In this document: positions 1 through 6,104 of the stretch, in pieces
Numbering within the stretch: the stretch's first letter is position 1
Layout of the letters: every line of letters begins with the position of its first letter
Assembly (NCBI GenBank): GCA_023460155.1
Contig: JAEWRF010000225.1
Coordinates: 1 to 7,699, forward strand
DNA: 7,699 nucleotides
Direction of reading: 5' to 3'
DNA from: Bacillota bacterium
GTDB taxonomy: Bacteria; Bacillota; Clostridia; Oscillospirales; Acutalibacteraceae
Notes under the pieces: generated by a model
Told to the model about the DNA's origin: nothing
Databases searched by the model: none
The model's input: only the letters and a program-made list of their open reading frames with translations
Program-made: the position numbers and the translations under genes

Positions 1-196
1 CCGGAACCCTGTGGAGTTCAGGCTCCCCTGCAACCCGGAAGCAGTTGTCGATGGAACCGTATTTTGTTCCGAAAACCGCATAGGTCGAGTTGTTCTTTTC
101 CTTGGGATAGACAATGATTTTCAGTCCGGTGGGATGCTGAATTTCAAAATAACGGTCGCCGACCCGTTCACTTTTCCGTTCTTTGATCAAATCCAT
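1..196 (-). CDS. yfmH: M16-family peptidase-like protein YfmH, N-terminal part (runs off the window)
   Basis: Partial gene; only the first 65 codons lie in the window. The visible N-terminus reads MDLIKERKSERVGDRYFEIQ, followed by an HPTGLKIIVYPK strand and a TYAVFGTKYGSIDNCF segment. This is the typical opening of the YfmH type of M16 (insulinase-like) zinc peptidases. The HxxEH zinc site expected further on is outside the window, so its presence cannot be checked. The ATG at 196-194 shares its A with the TGA stop of the upstream gene yfmF (TGATG), which implies translational coupling and a heterodimeric or jointly acting pair. In Bacillus this pair is annotated as associated with the 5-aminopentanol modification of elongation factor P. 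That role is family knowledge and is not visible here. The family call is sure; the exact biological role is not. Confidence 0.88.
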   Translation of the reverse strand, partial: MDLIKERKSERVGDRYFEIQHPTGLKIIVYPKEKNNSTYAVFGTKYGSIDNCFRVAGEPELHRVP

Positions 197-1476
197 CAGG
201 CTTCCACCCCCTTCCCCTTCAGGCAATAGACCGTATCGAGAGACACCTTCCGGGCCGCCTCGGCGACCTGCTCCGCCGTCACCTTGCCGACCAACTCCGC
301 CTCCGCTTCCGGGGTCCGGAGCGGATCGGAAAACGTGCGGGAAAGGTACCAGCCCTCAAGAGCGTCGGGCGAATCGGAAAGCGTGTGATAACTGTTGCAA
401 AGGCTCAGCTTTGCGGCGTTCAGGTCCTCTTCTGTGAAATTCCCTTTTCTAACTTCTTCGAGCTGTGCGAGAATCTCATTTTCGGCCCGCTCAATATTTT
501 TCGTCTCAACGCCGCTCTGGACCAGCAGAATGCCTTTTGCCGGGATGAAAACAGAGCTGCAGTAATAACAGAGACTCAGCTTTTCGCGTACATTTAAAAA
601 CAGTTTGGAATTTGGAGTGCCGCCGAAAAGGGCATTCATCAGCTTGACCGCCGGAACGCCGGCGTCCGGTTCAGCGCAGCCGGTGCGAAACCCGAGAACC
701 AGCTTCGACTGAACAACCTCCATGGTCTCCACGGTTCTGCGCGGTGCGGAGGATGCAGAAACGGTTGAGGTCGGACAGGCAACAGGCTCGGTTCTTCCAA
801 GGTTCCGGAAAGCGGCGTAAAAATCACTGTAAACCGGGGCAGGGTCGCAGTCCCCCACCACCATGATTTCCACTCTCGCACGGCGAATCAGGTCGTTCCA
901 GATCTGTGTGAGGTCCTCGCGCCGCAGCTGGGCTACGGACTGTTTGGTTCCGCATCTCTGAATGCCGTACGGCTCCCCTGCGCACAGAAGTTCCTCGCAG
1001 CGAAGGCGGGCATAAGTGCGCTTGTCGTTAAACTCAGAATCGATCATCTCGCACATCTGCCGCTGTTCCTGCTCGAAACCGGACCGAGGGAAAAGGCCCT
1101 CCTCAAAGGGCGGATCGAATATCATGCTGCAAAGCAGCCTGGAAAGCTCGGAGGAAACGCGTTCTCCTTCCAGCGCATAGCGGTCGGCAAGACCGGAAGC
1201 CGACACAGAAAGTACCTGAACATCGCCCAGCTTTTCCACATCCGCGTCAAGAACGGCGCCGTACAGCTCCGAAAGGTGCGCGTTCAGCGCCGTAAAATCA
1301 GGATACTTTCTGCTGGCTCTCGTCAGCAGAAACGGTAAAATTGCGTTCTTTGAAACTACTTTTTCGGACAGAGGCCACAAAAAATTAACGGACATGCGCA
1401 CGGTCTTGAAGCGGCTGTCGTAAATGCTGCGGAAACCGACGCCTTCGCAGACGGAGCGCTGTTCAATTCCTGCCAT
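196..1476 (-). CDS. yfmF: M16-family peptidase-like protein YfmF, probably catalytically inactive
   Basis: The 426-residue product has the usual length for the YfmF subgroup of M16 insulinase-like proteins, which are two-domain cytoplasmic proteins. Where active members carry HxxEH, this one has PFLLT (about residues 48-52), followed by the conserved KYPDFTALNAHLSELYGA stretch (58-74). No zinc motif is seen, so it is likely a non-catalytic partner. The C-terminal domain keeps the M16 substrate-side motif, GGTPNSKLFLNVREKLSLCYY (about 285-305, with the R and Y residues). It overlaps yfmH by one base, matching the inactive/active subunit pairing known for M16B proteins. The start at 1476 is supported by a GGAG at 1491-1488, although the 11-base spacing is a little long. 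A promoter with TATAAT lies just upstream. In Bacillus the pair is linked to elongation factor P modification; whether that holds here is inference. Confidence 0.9.
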   Translation of the reverse strand: MAGIEQRSVCEGVGFRSIYDSRFKTVRMSVNFLWPLSEKVVSKNAILPFLLTRASRKYPDFTALNAHLSELYGAVLDADVEKLGDVQVLSVSASGLADRYALEGERVSSELSRLLCSMIFDPPFEEGLFPRSGFEQEQRQMCEMIDSEFNDKRTYARLRCEELLCAGEPYGIQRCGTKQSVAQLRREDLTQIWNDLIRRARVEIMVVGDCDPAPVYSDFYAAFRNLGRTEPVACPTSTVSASSAPRRTVETMEVVQSKLVLGFRTGCAEPDAGVPAVKLMNALFGGTPNSKLFLNVREKLSLCYYCSSVFIPAKGILLVQSGVETKNIERAENEILAQLEEVRKGNFTEEDLNAAKLSLCNSYHTLSDSPDALEGWYLSRTFSDPLRTPEAEAELVGKVTAEQVAEAARKVSLDTVYCLKGKGVEA

Positions 1477-1516
1477 TCAAGCTTCATCTCCAAAATAGAT
1501 TCGATAAAAGCAAAGA

Positions 1517-1547
1517 TCATTATACCACAATCCTTCCCCTTAGAAAA
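1517..1547 (-). promoter_or_regulatory. Probable promoter of yfmF-yfmH (extended -10)
   Basis: On the minus strand a perfect TATAAT (1524-1519) is preceded by TGG (1527-1525), giving an extended -10 of the form TGnTATAAT. The -35 region about 17 bases upstream (1547-1542, TTTTCT) is a poor match, as is often tolerated with an extended -10. The predicted transcript start is near 1512, leaving a leader of about 35 bases before the yfmF ATG. Confidence 0.7.
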
Positions 1548-1560
1548 GAAAGAATATACA

Positions 1561-1588
1561 GTTCCAATGAAAATTTACAAGTTGGAAC
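1561..1588. promoter_or_regulatory. Inverted repeat, possible operator between divergent promoters
   Basis: GTTCCAA (1561-1567) and TTGGAAC (1582-1588) form perfect 7-base arms separated by 14 bases, so the half-site centres lie 21 bases apart, about two helical turns. The repeat lies upstream of both divergent promoters and in neither leader, so an RNA hairpin role is unlikely. Binding of a dimeric regulator is a reasonable guess, but 7-base arms can arise by chance. Confidence 0.35.
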
Positions 1589-1631
1589 GATTTCTTCAGT
1601 CAGCATTTTCTATCCGTTTGCGGACGCCTGC

Positions 1632-1661
1632 TTGCGGGGCGAATATTGCCTATGGTATAAT
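1632..1661 (+). promoter_or_regulatory. Probable promoter of the EamA transporter gene (extended -10)
   Basis: TTGCGG (1632-1637) is followed after 18 bases by a perfect TATAAT (1656-1661). TGG at 1653-1655 completes an extended -10. Transcription would begin near 1668, about 22 bases before the TTG start at 1690. This placement rules against the longer reading frames that begin at ATG 1567 or ATG 1660, which would lie upstream of or inside the promoter. Confidence 0.75.
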
Positions 1662-1689
1662 GAAACTTAATACAAATGAGGTGTATATT

Positions 1690-2589
1690 TTGGGTAACAT
1701 AAAAAACAAAGCCGCTGCTTCGGAAATCACTCTTTTTCTCCTGACGATCCTCTGGGGCTGCGGTTTTGTGGTTGTAAAAAATACAACTGCCTCCGTTTCT
1801 CCCAGCTACCTGATTTTTTTGAGGTTTTCCATTGCCGGCGTGCTGCTGTGCGCTTTTTTCTGGAAAAAGCTGAAAAAACTCAATTGGTTTTATATTAAAT
1901 GGGGGTTTGTACTGGGGCTGATTAATTTTGTCGGGTTCCAGTTCCAGACGGTCGGACTTTCCAATACGACCGCGGGGAAAGGTGCTTTTCTCACATCCGT
2001 CTACTGCATCGTCGTTCCGTTCCTTTATTGGTTCATCAAGCATATCCGGCCGGATTTTTATAACATTTCCTCGGCTGTCATCTGTGTGGTTGGGATTGGC
2101 TTTCTTTCCCTGAACGAGCAGTTCTCCATGAACCCCGGGGATGCGCTGTGCCTTATGTGCGGCCTGACCTCTTCTCTGGATATTGTCTTCATCGGTATTT
2201 TGACCGAAAAATGCGACGCTATACTTCTTTGCATCACGCAGCTGGTTGCTACGGCGCTGATTGCCTGCCCGGCAGCACTGCTCTCCGGCCCCTTTCCCGT
2301 TATGAGCACCGACAACACCTTGTCCATACTTTACCTCGGGCTCGTCAACACCATGCTTTCCTTTATTCTCCAGATGATCTGCCAGAAATACACTCCGCCG
2401 TCCAAAGCGGCCCTGCTGATGTCTCTGGAATCGGTTTTCGGAACAATTGCGGGAATCGTTTTCCTGCAGGAGGTTCTGACGCCGAGAATTTCCGTCGGTT
2501 TCCTTCTCATTTTTATCGCCGTGCTGATCTGTGAAACCAAACCGCCGTTTCTGCGGAACTTCTTCCTCAGCCGCTTGAACAAAACCTAA
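1690..2589 (+). CDS. EamA/DMT-superfamily membrane transporter
   Basis: The 299-residue, very hydrophobic protein has about ten membrane segments arranged as two homologous EamA halves, the size and layout of drug/metabolite transporters. Recognisable family stretches are the first helix with ILWGCGFVVVK, the LRF motif after it, and KGAFLTSVYCIVVPF in the first half. The second half ends with KAALLMSLESVFGTIAGIVF, then LQEVLTP and a last helix. The substrate cannot be told from sequence; members export or import amino acids, nucleosides, sugars or metabolites. TTG at 1690 is preferred because GAGGTG (1678-1683) sits six bases upstream and a promoter lies just before it. The in-frame ATG at 1567 would add 41 residues unlike the family. 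It is divergent from yfmF and a single-gene transcription unit, ended by the hairpin after its stop. Confidence 0.88.
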   Translation: MGNIKNKAAASEITLFLLTILWGCGFVVVKNTTASVSPSYLIFLRFSIAGVLLCAFFWKKLKKLNWFYIKWGFVLGLINFVGFQFQTVGLSNTTAGKGAFLTSVYCIVVPFLYWFIKHIRPDFYNISSAVICVVGIGFLSLNEQFSMNPGDALCLMCGLTSSLDIVFIGILTEKCDAILLCITQLVATALIACPAALLSGPFPVMSTDNTLSILYLGLVNTMLSFILQMICQKYTPPSKAALLMSLESVFGTIAGIVFLQEVLTPRISVGFLLIFIAVLICETKPPFLRNFFLSRLNKT

Positions 2590-2595
2590 AATATC

Positions 2596-2628
2596 GGCGG
2601 AAAACCGGCAATCGGTTTTCCGCCTTTT
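2596..2628 (+). terminator. Intrinsic terminator between convergent transporter gene and metY
   Basis: Arms GGCGGAAAACCG (2596-2607) and CGGTTTTCCGCC (2613-2624) form a perfect 12-base-pair stem with a five-base loop, followed by TTTT. It starts seven bases after the transporter stop. On the other strand the stem is followed by a short T-rich stretch (GATATTTTAGGTTTT), so it may also end the metY transcript, whose stop is 11 bases beyond the T run. Confidence 0.85.
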
Positions 2629-2638
2629 CATTCTCAGA

Positions 2639-3910
2639 TTAAACTTTCACAAGCGCCTGTTTGATATCGTCCAGAATATCGCCGGGATTTTCAATGCCAA
2701 CGGACATGCGGATCATATTCGCGCTGACCCCGGCTTCTTTCAGCTGCTCGTCGTTCATCTGGCGGTGGGTGGTGCTTGCCGGATGAAGAACGCAGGTACG
2801 GAGATCAGCGACATGGATCACAATGGAAGCGAGGCGAAGGCCTTCCATAAACTTAGCGGCTTCTTCCCGCCCGCCCTTCACGCCGAAGGAAATGACACCG
2901 CAGGTTCCGTGCGGCATATATTTCTGTGCAAGCGCGTGATACGGACTGCTCTCCAGACCCGGATAGTTGACCCATTCCACCTTGTCGCTGCTCTCGAGGT
3001 ACTGCGCGACGGCCATCGCGTTGGAGCAGTGCCGTTCCATGCGGAGCGCGAGTGTTTCCAGACCGAGGTTTAAAAGAAAAGCATTCATAGGCGCCGCCTG
3101 AGCGCCGAGATCGCGCATTAGATGGACGCGAGCTTTCGTAATATAGGCGGCTTTCCCGAAATCCTTCGCATAAACCATGCCGTGATAGGACTCATCCGGC
3201 TGGGTGAACGCAGGGAAATTCCCGTTGAACCAGTCGAAGCTGCCGCTGTCCACAATCACGCCGCCGATCTGAACGGCGTGGCCGTCCATGTACTTTGTCG
3301 TGGAATGCACAACGATATCCGCCCCGAATTCAAACGGGCGGCAGTTGACCGGAGTCGGGAAGGTGTTGTCCACAATCAGCGGAACTCCATGGGCATGAGC
3401 GGCTTTGGCAAACTTTTCGAGGTCGGTCACAACCAGCGAGGGGTTGGAAAGCGTTTCGGCAAACACGCAGCGCGTATTTTCCTGAAAAGCGGCGTTCAGC
3501 TCCTCCTCGGTGGAATCCGGAGAAACAAAGGTGCAGTCGATCCCCATTTCCCGGGTCGTTTTATTGAACAGATTGAAGGTCCCGCCGTAGATTGCGGCAG
3601 AACATACCATATGGTCGCCGCTGTGGCAGATATTCAAAACAGACATCATGGAAGCTGCCTGCCCGGACGAAGTCAGCAGAGCGCCGACGCCGCCCTCCAG
3701 AACCGCGATTTTCTTTTCCACCGCATCCAGAGTCGGGTTGCCGATACGCGTATAAAAGAAGCCGTCAGCCTTTAAATCAAAAAGCTCGCCGAGCTTCTGT
3801 GCGCTGTCGTATTTGTAGGTTGTGCTCTGCACGATCGGCAGAACGCGCGGCTCTCCGTTTTTCGGCTCATACCCGGCATGGATGCAGTTGGTGTCGATTT
3901 GATAACTCAT
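2639..3910 (-). CDS. metY: O-acetylhomoserine sulfhydrylase (aminocarboxypropyltransferase), PLP enzyme
   Basis: The 423-residue cytoplasmic enzyme belongs to the Cys/Met-metabolism PLP family. MetY-type members make homocysteine directly from O-acetylhomoserine and sulfide, the step before methionine. Visible sites are YTRIGNPT (53-60; Tyr and Arg that bind PLP phosphate from the neighbouring subunit), SSGQAA (81-86), Tyr108 (ring stacking), DNTF with Asp181 (pyridine nitrogen), the PLP lysine Lys206 in VHSTTK, and Arg401 in MIRMSVGIE (substrate carboxylate). The insert at about 223-270 (FDWFNGNFPAF to MRDLGA) is typical of MetY rather than MetB/MetC. Length fits the family. ATG at 3910 has AAGGAG at 3927-3922. 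Only 26 bases separate it from the zinc-ribbon gene upstream, so it probably lacks its own promoter and has no room for a SAM riboswitch or T-box. Substrate choice (acetyl versus succinyl or sulfide donor) is inferred. Confidence 0.93.
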   Translation of the reverse strand: MSYQIDTNCIHAGYEPKNGEPRVLPIVQSTTYKYDSAQKLGELFDLKADGFFYTRIGNPTLDAVEKKIAVLEGGVGALLTSSGQAASMMSVLNICHSGDHMVCSAAIYGGTFNLFNKTTREMGIDCTFVSPDSTEEELNAAFQENTRCVFAETLSNPSLVVTDLEKFAKAAHAHGVPLIVDNTFPTPVNCRPFEFGADIVVHSTTKYMDGHAVQIGGVIVDSGSFDWFNGNFPAFTQPDESYHGMVYAKDFGKAAYITKARVHLMRDLGAQAAPMNAFLLNLGLETLALRMERHCSNAMAVAQYLESSDKVEWVNYPGLESSPYHALAQKYMPHGTCGVISFGVKGGREEAAKFMEGLRLASIVIHVADLRTCVLHPASTTHRQMNDEQLKEAGVSANMIRMSVGIENPGDILDDIKQALVKV

Positions 3911-3936
3911 AGGTTTGAAAACTCCTTTGTTTTGAT

Positions 3937-4431
3937 TTACTGCAGGTGAAACAACGCTTTTACAAAATACACAATCTGATCCGACAGGGAAACGGCAAGC
4001 CAGATTAGTATTAAAAACGCAACCGCCGAGACAATCCGCAGAAAGGCCCTCCGCCCCGGACTCATCGGCTCCGCTTCTTCCTCCTGAAGCTCCGGATTTT
4101 TCCCGCGCCGCTCACCGTTGCTGAGGATTCCGATGCTCTCCAGAATTTCACGGCACTGATCGATTTTTTCATAGGGCACAAAGATATCTATGCTCACATT
4201 GGGGGACTTTCCATAAGGGAATCGCGATGCACCCCCCAGGCCGCATACTCTTTCTTCGTGGGGGATCCCATTGTCGTCGAAAGCTGCCGAAGCAGCTTCG
4301 CTTTCCGACCGGTCCGACGTCATCAGCAGCACCGGGTCGGTCGGCTCAGCCTCGCGCAGCTTCCGGCTTCCGCATACCGGGCAGCGTTCGCCATCCCGGA
4401 CCAATATCTGACAGGTTGCACAGTACAGCAT
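3937..4431 (-). CDS. Uncharacterised zinc-ribbon protein with DUF2007-like domain and C-terminal membrane segment
   Basis: I do not recognise a named gene. The 164-residue protein opens with a four-cysteine zinc ribbon (Cys4, Cys7, Cys17, Cys20 in CATC and CPVC). The middle part (about 34-101) resembles DUF2007-type small signal-transducing domains: a VLLMTSD strand, a helix, NGIPHEE, a loop rich in Gly, an IDIFVPYEKIDQCREILESIG strand and helix. An acidic linker (112-121) follows, then a membrane helix (about 130-150) and a second hydrophobic stretch (152-163). The topology guess is a cytoplasmic N-terminus with a tail anchor. The domain assignment is by pattern only. ATG at 4431 has only a weak Shine-Dalgarno (GGAAGTGG). 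An extended -10 promoter sits upstream. It lies 26 bases before metY, so the two are probably cotranscribed. A role in sensing or scaffolding is speculation. Confidence 0.8.
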   Translation of the reverse strand: MLYCATCQILVRDGERCPVCGSRKLREAEPTDPVLLMTSDRSESEAASAAFDDNGIPHEERVCGLGGASRFPYGKSPNVSIDIFVPYEKIDQCREILESIGILSNGERRGKNPELQEEEAEPMSPGRRAFLRIVSAVAFLILIWLAVSLSDQIVYFVKALFHLQ

Positions 4432-4454
4432 TTTTCCACTTCCGTTCTTTTTTT

Positions 4455-4483
4455 ATGATAGCATATCCCTTCCCGAATTTACA
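4455..4483 (-). promoter_or_regulatory. Probable promoter of the zinc-ribbon gene and metY
   Basis: On the minus strand TATCAT (4460-4455) carries TGC (4463-4461), an extended -10. TGTAAA (4483-4478) lies 17 bases upstream as a partial -35. The predicted start near 4448 leaves a leader of about 17 bases. The gap to dpaB is only 80 bases and holds no obvious terminator, so read-through from dpaB is also possible. Confidence 0.55.
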
Positions 4484-4511
4484 GAGAAGAGAACCTATTT
4501 TTTCGTACTCC

Positions 4512-5084
4512 CTACAAAAAAATGGGCTGAATCTGCGTTCCCTCAAGTGCGGCAAGTGTAGCCGGAAGGATCCGGCTGAAATCCGAAACAACGGAATAAG
4601 GCTTTTTTTCCGGGCTGTCCTGCCGCATCGGGACAAAATAAATATGCTTCACGTTCATGAGCCGGCCGAGATTTTGAGCGGAAGCCGCCAGAGCGTCGTT
4701 GGTGGACGGCGCCAGAATGATCGGAGTGCCGACCCGCAGTGCCGACTTCACAGCCATCGTGACCGTGGTATCCGTGATTCCGTTGGCGAGTTTGCCCAGC
4801 GTATTCCCAGTGCAGGGAGCGACGATCATGGCGTCCACCATTTTTCTGGGTCCGATCGGTTCCGCGTCCACAATGCTTTTCAGAATTTTCGTCCCGCAGA
4901 TGTCCTCGATTTCCCAGATAAAATCCTCCGCCCTGCCGAAGCGCGTATCCATGGAGCGCGCATTTTCAGACAGAATCGGGATAAGATGGTATCCCTGCTC
5001 TGCGATTTTCCGCATCTCGTCGATGACCCGTTCGAAGGTGCAGAAGGAGCCGCACAGGGCAAAACCGAATGTCAGTTCGTTCAC
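4512..5084 (-). CDS. spoVFB: Dipicolinate synthase subunit B (SpoVFB)
   Basis: The 190-residue protein has the flavoprotein fold of SpoVFB/DpaB, which works with subunit A in the sporulating mother cell to convert a dihydrodipicolinate-pathway intermediate to dipicolinic acid, the calcium chelator of the spore core. Features: N-terminal LTFGFALCGSFCTF (4-17), SENARSMDTRFG (39-50), then VDAMIVAPCTGNTLGKLANG (83-102) and PIILAPSTND (121-130), the cofactor-type loops of the family. Length is close to the Bacillus protein (about 200). The start chosen is GTG at 5084, because homologues begin just before LTFGFA and GGAGGAG (5100-5094) lies ten bases upstream, within the end of spoVFA. The frame stays open further upstream to an ATG at 5177, but that extension overlaps spoVFA and looks like its shadow. 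The gene begins seven bases after the spoVFA stop, so the two form a translationally close pair. Confidence 0.93.
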   Translation of the reverse strand: MNELTFGFALCGSFCTFERVIDEMRKIAEQGYHLIPILSENARSMDTRFGRAEDFIWEIEDICGTKILKSIVDAEPIGPRKMVDAMIVAPCTGNTLGKLANGITDTTVTMAVKSALRVGTPIILAPSTNDALAASAQNLGRLMNVKHIYFVPMRQDSPEKKPYSVVSDFSRILPATLAALEGTQIQPIFL

Positions 5085-5091
5085 TGCTTCG

Positions 5092-5946
5092 TCACTCCTC
5101 CATGATGTGGTAGATGGTGCGCTTAATGATTTCACCCGCCGCCCGGGGCGCAACCTTGCCCGGAAGCGACAGCGCATGGATCACTTTGAAGCTGGCGGCC
5201 TCCGCGGCAGGATAATCAACTCCGCCCGGAGGAGAAGCAAGATCGATCAGGAGCGGACGGCCGGGCAGTTTTACCAGAACGTCTTTCGTGAAAATCACCG
5301 CCGGAACTGTGTTGAACACCAGATCAAACCTGCCCCCGAGTTTTCTGGTATCCGCCACATCATATCCGAGGGCTTCAATCCACGCAAAATCCGACTGCTT
5401 TCTCGCGCCGACGGTTACCCGCGCGCCAATCCCCTTCAGCTTTGCCGCAAGGATCTTGCCGGTTCTCCCGAATCCGGTTACAAGGCATTTGCTTCCGCTC
5501 ACCGTGCCGGGATATTCCCGCATGGCGATCTCAACCGCTCCCTCCGCCGTGGGGACCGCGTTGCGTACGGCGAATTCCTCCCGGGTGTAATAATCGTAGG
5601 TATCGACGGAATCCCAGAGGTCACTGGTCTGGAAAAGCTTTCCCATCATGCCGCCGAAAACCTGTTTTCCCCGCAGCAGTTCTGCGAAAGCGTCGTCGAG
5701 CCGAAGTTTCATATCGCTGTAATCCATTTTCAGGTGTTTCCCGTCCGCCGTCACCGGCAGCGGAAGGATAATATTTTCGCACAGGTTCACAAGCTCGGCC
5801 GCATCCGCCTTCCCCACTTTACCCGTAAAAGGGACGGCGTCAAAACCGCAGACGTAAACCGTATATCCGTCCGCGGCGATGGACTCAGCCAAAGCGATCT
5901 GGCGCCGGTCCCCTCCCAAAATTCCAAAACTGTTACTGTTTATCAT
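5092..5946 (-). CDS. spoVFA: Dipicolinate synthase subunit A (SpoVFA)
   Basis: The 284-residue protein is the NAD(P)-binding-fold subunit of dipicolinate synthase. With SpoVFB it oxidises the product of the DapA reaction to dipicolinic acid during sporulation. An N-terminal FGILGGDRRQ (7-16) starts the first domain. PTAEGAVEIAM (132-142) precedes a second Rossmann motif, CLVTGFGRTGK (154-164). DLASPPGGVDY (235-245) and SLPGKVAPRAAGE (260-272) are strongly conserved in SpoVFA. Length is near the usual 290-300. ATG at 5946 is preceded by GGAGG (5960-5956) at nine bases. It is followed by spoVFB, but asd, dapG and dapA, which follow in Bacillus, are absent. A sporulation-type promoter (mother-cell sigma factor) is plausible upstream at 6004-5975. 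The function is firm from family similarity. Confidence 0.95.
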   Translation of the reverse strand: MINSNSFGILGGDRRQIALAESIAADGYTVYVCGFDAVPFTGKVGKADAAELVNLCENIILPLPVTADGKHLKMDYSDMKLRLDDAFAELLRGKQVFGGMMGKLFQTSDLWDSVDTYDYYTREEFAVRNAVPTAEGAVEIAMREYPGTVSGSKCLVTGFGRTGKILAAKLKGIGARVTVGARKQSDFAWIEALGYDVADTRKLGGRFDLVFNTVPAVIFTKDVLVKLPGRPLLIDLASPPGGVDYPAAEAASFKVIHALSLPGKVAPRAAGEIIKRTIYHIMEE

Positions 5947-5974
5947 GTCGGCAGCCCTCCAAAAGTTCTTACCC

Positions 5975-6004
5975 CATATTATGGAGGAGAAACTCCGGTT
6001 GTGC
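5975..6004 (-). promoter_or_regulatory. Possible mother-cell sporulation (sigma-K-like) promoter of spoVFAB
   Basis: On the minus strand CATAATATG (5983-5975) matches eight of nine positions of CATAnnnTA-type sigma-K -10 boxes (counting the three free positions). GCAC (6004-6001) lies 17 bases upstream as a possible -35. The start would fall near 5968, leaving about 22 bases of leader that include the ribosome binding site. The Bacillus spoVF operon is transcribed by sigma-K, which fits. The motif is short and the match could be chance. Confidence 0.4.
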
Positions 6005-6060
6005 CTTTCCTTCCGAAAGCATTGCGGCCGATTTTATGTTGCAAATCTTAAAAAAGATGA

Positions 6061-6104
6061 TTATTATTAATATGTTTGACAATATAATGAATGGAACATG
6101 ATTT
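6061..6104 (+). promoter_or_regulatory. Probable murC promoter region with overlapping elements
   Basis: A perfect TTGACA (6076-6081) is followed by CATGAT (6097-6102) after 15 bases, a short spacing with an imperfect -10. A perfect TATAAT (6083-6088) also lies here, directly after the TTGACA, and would need its own -35 (TTATTA, 6061-6066, 16-base spacing, weak). Which pair is used cannot be decided from sequence. The region is very AT-rich and lies 30-70 bases before the murC start. Confidence 0.5.

Noticed and set aside
1660..1692. Short alternative start ATG 1660 for the transporter
   Set aside because: The ATG overlaps the -10 box at 1656-1661, so it would not be in the transcript.
1600..2631. 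Minus-strand open frame (343 codons) opposite the transporter gene
   Set aside because: It covers the transporter, promoter and terminator, has a charged, Gln/Arg/Asn-rich composition typical of the complement of membrane-protein codons, and shows no recognisable domain.
4278..4310. Inverted-repeat-like stretch (GTCGAAAGC ... GCTTTCCGAC) inside the zinc-ribbon gene
   Set aside because: It encodes an Ala/Ser/Glu-rich helix with repeated codons; the imperfect symmetry is explained by that composition.
4560..4577. Perfect 7-base hairpin (AGCCGGA/TCCGGCT) near the end of spoVFB
   Set aside because: It lies within conserved coding sequence, lacks a following T run on the minus strand and is about 50 bases before the stop, so it is not a credible terminator.
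5085..5177. N-terminal extension of spoVFB to the ATG at 5177
   Set aside because: The extra 31 residues are Arg/Ser-rich, overlap spoVFA and have no match to the family start; the GTG at 5084 with an upstream GGAGGAG fits better.
4699..6051. Long plus-strand open frame (450 codons) opposite spoVFA and spoVFB
   Set aside because: It is antisense to two well-supported conserved genes, has low-complexity Arg/Pro/Ser-rich content with no family likeness and no good ribosome binding site. It follows from GC-rich third positions.
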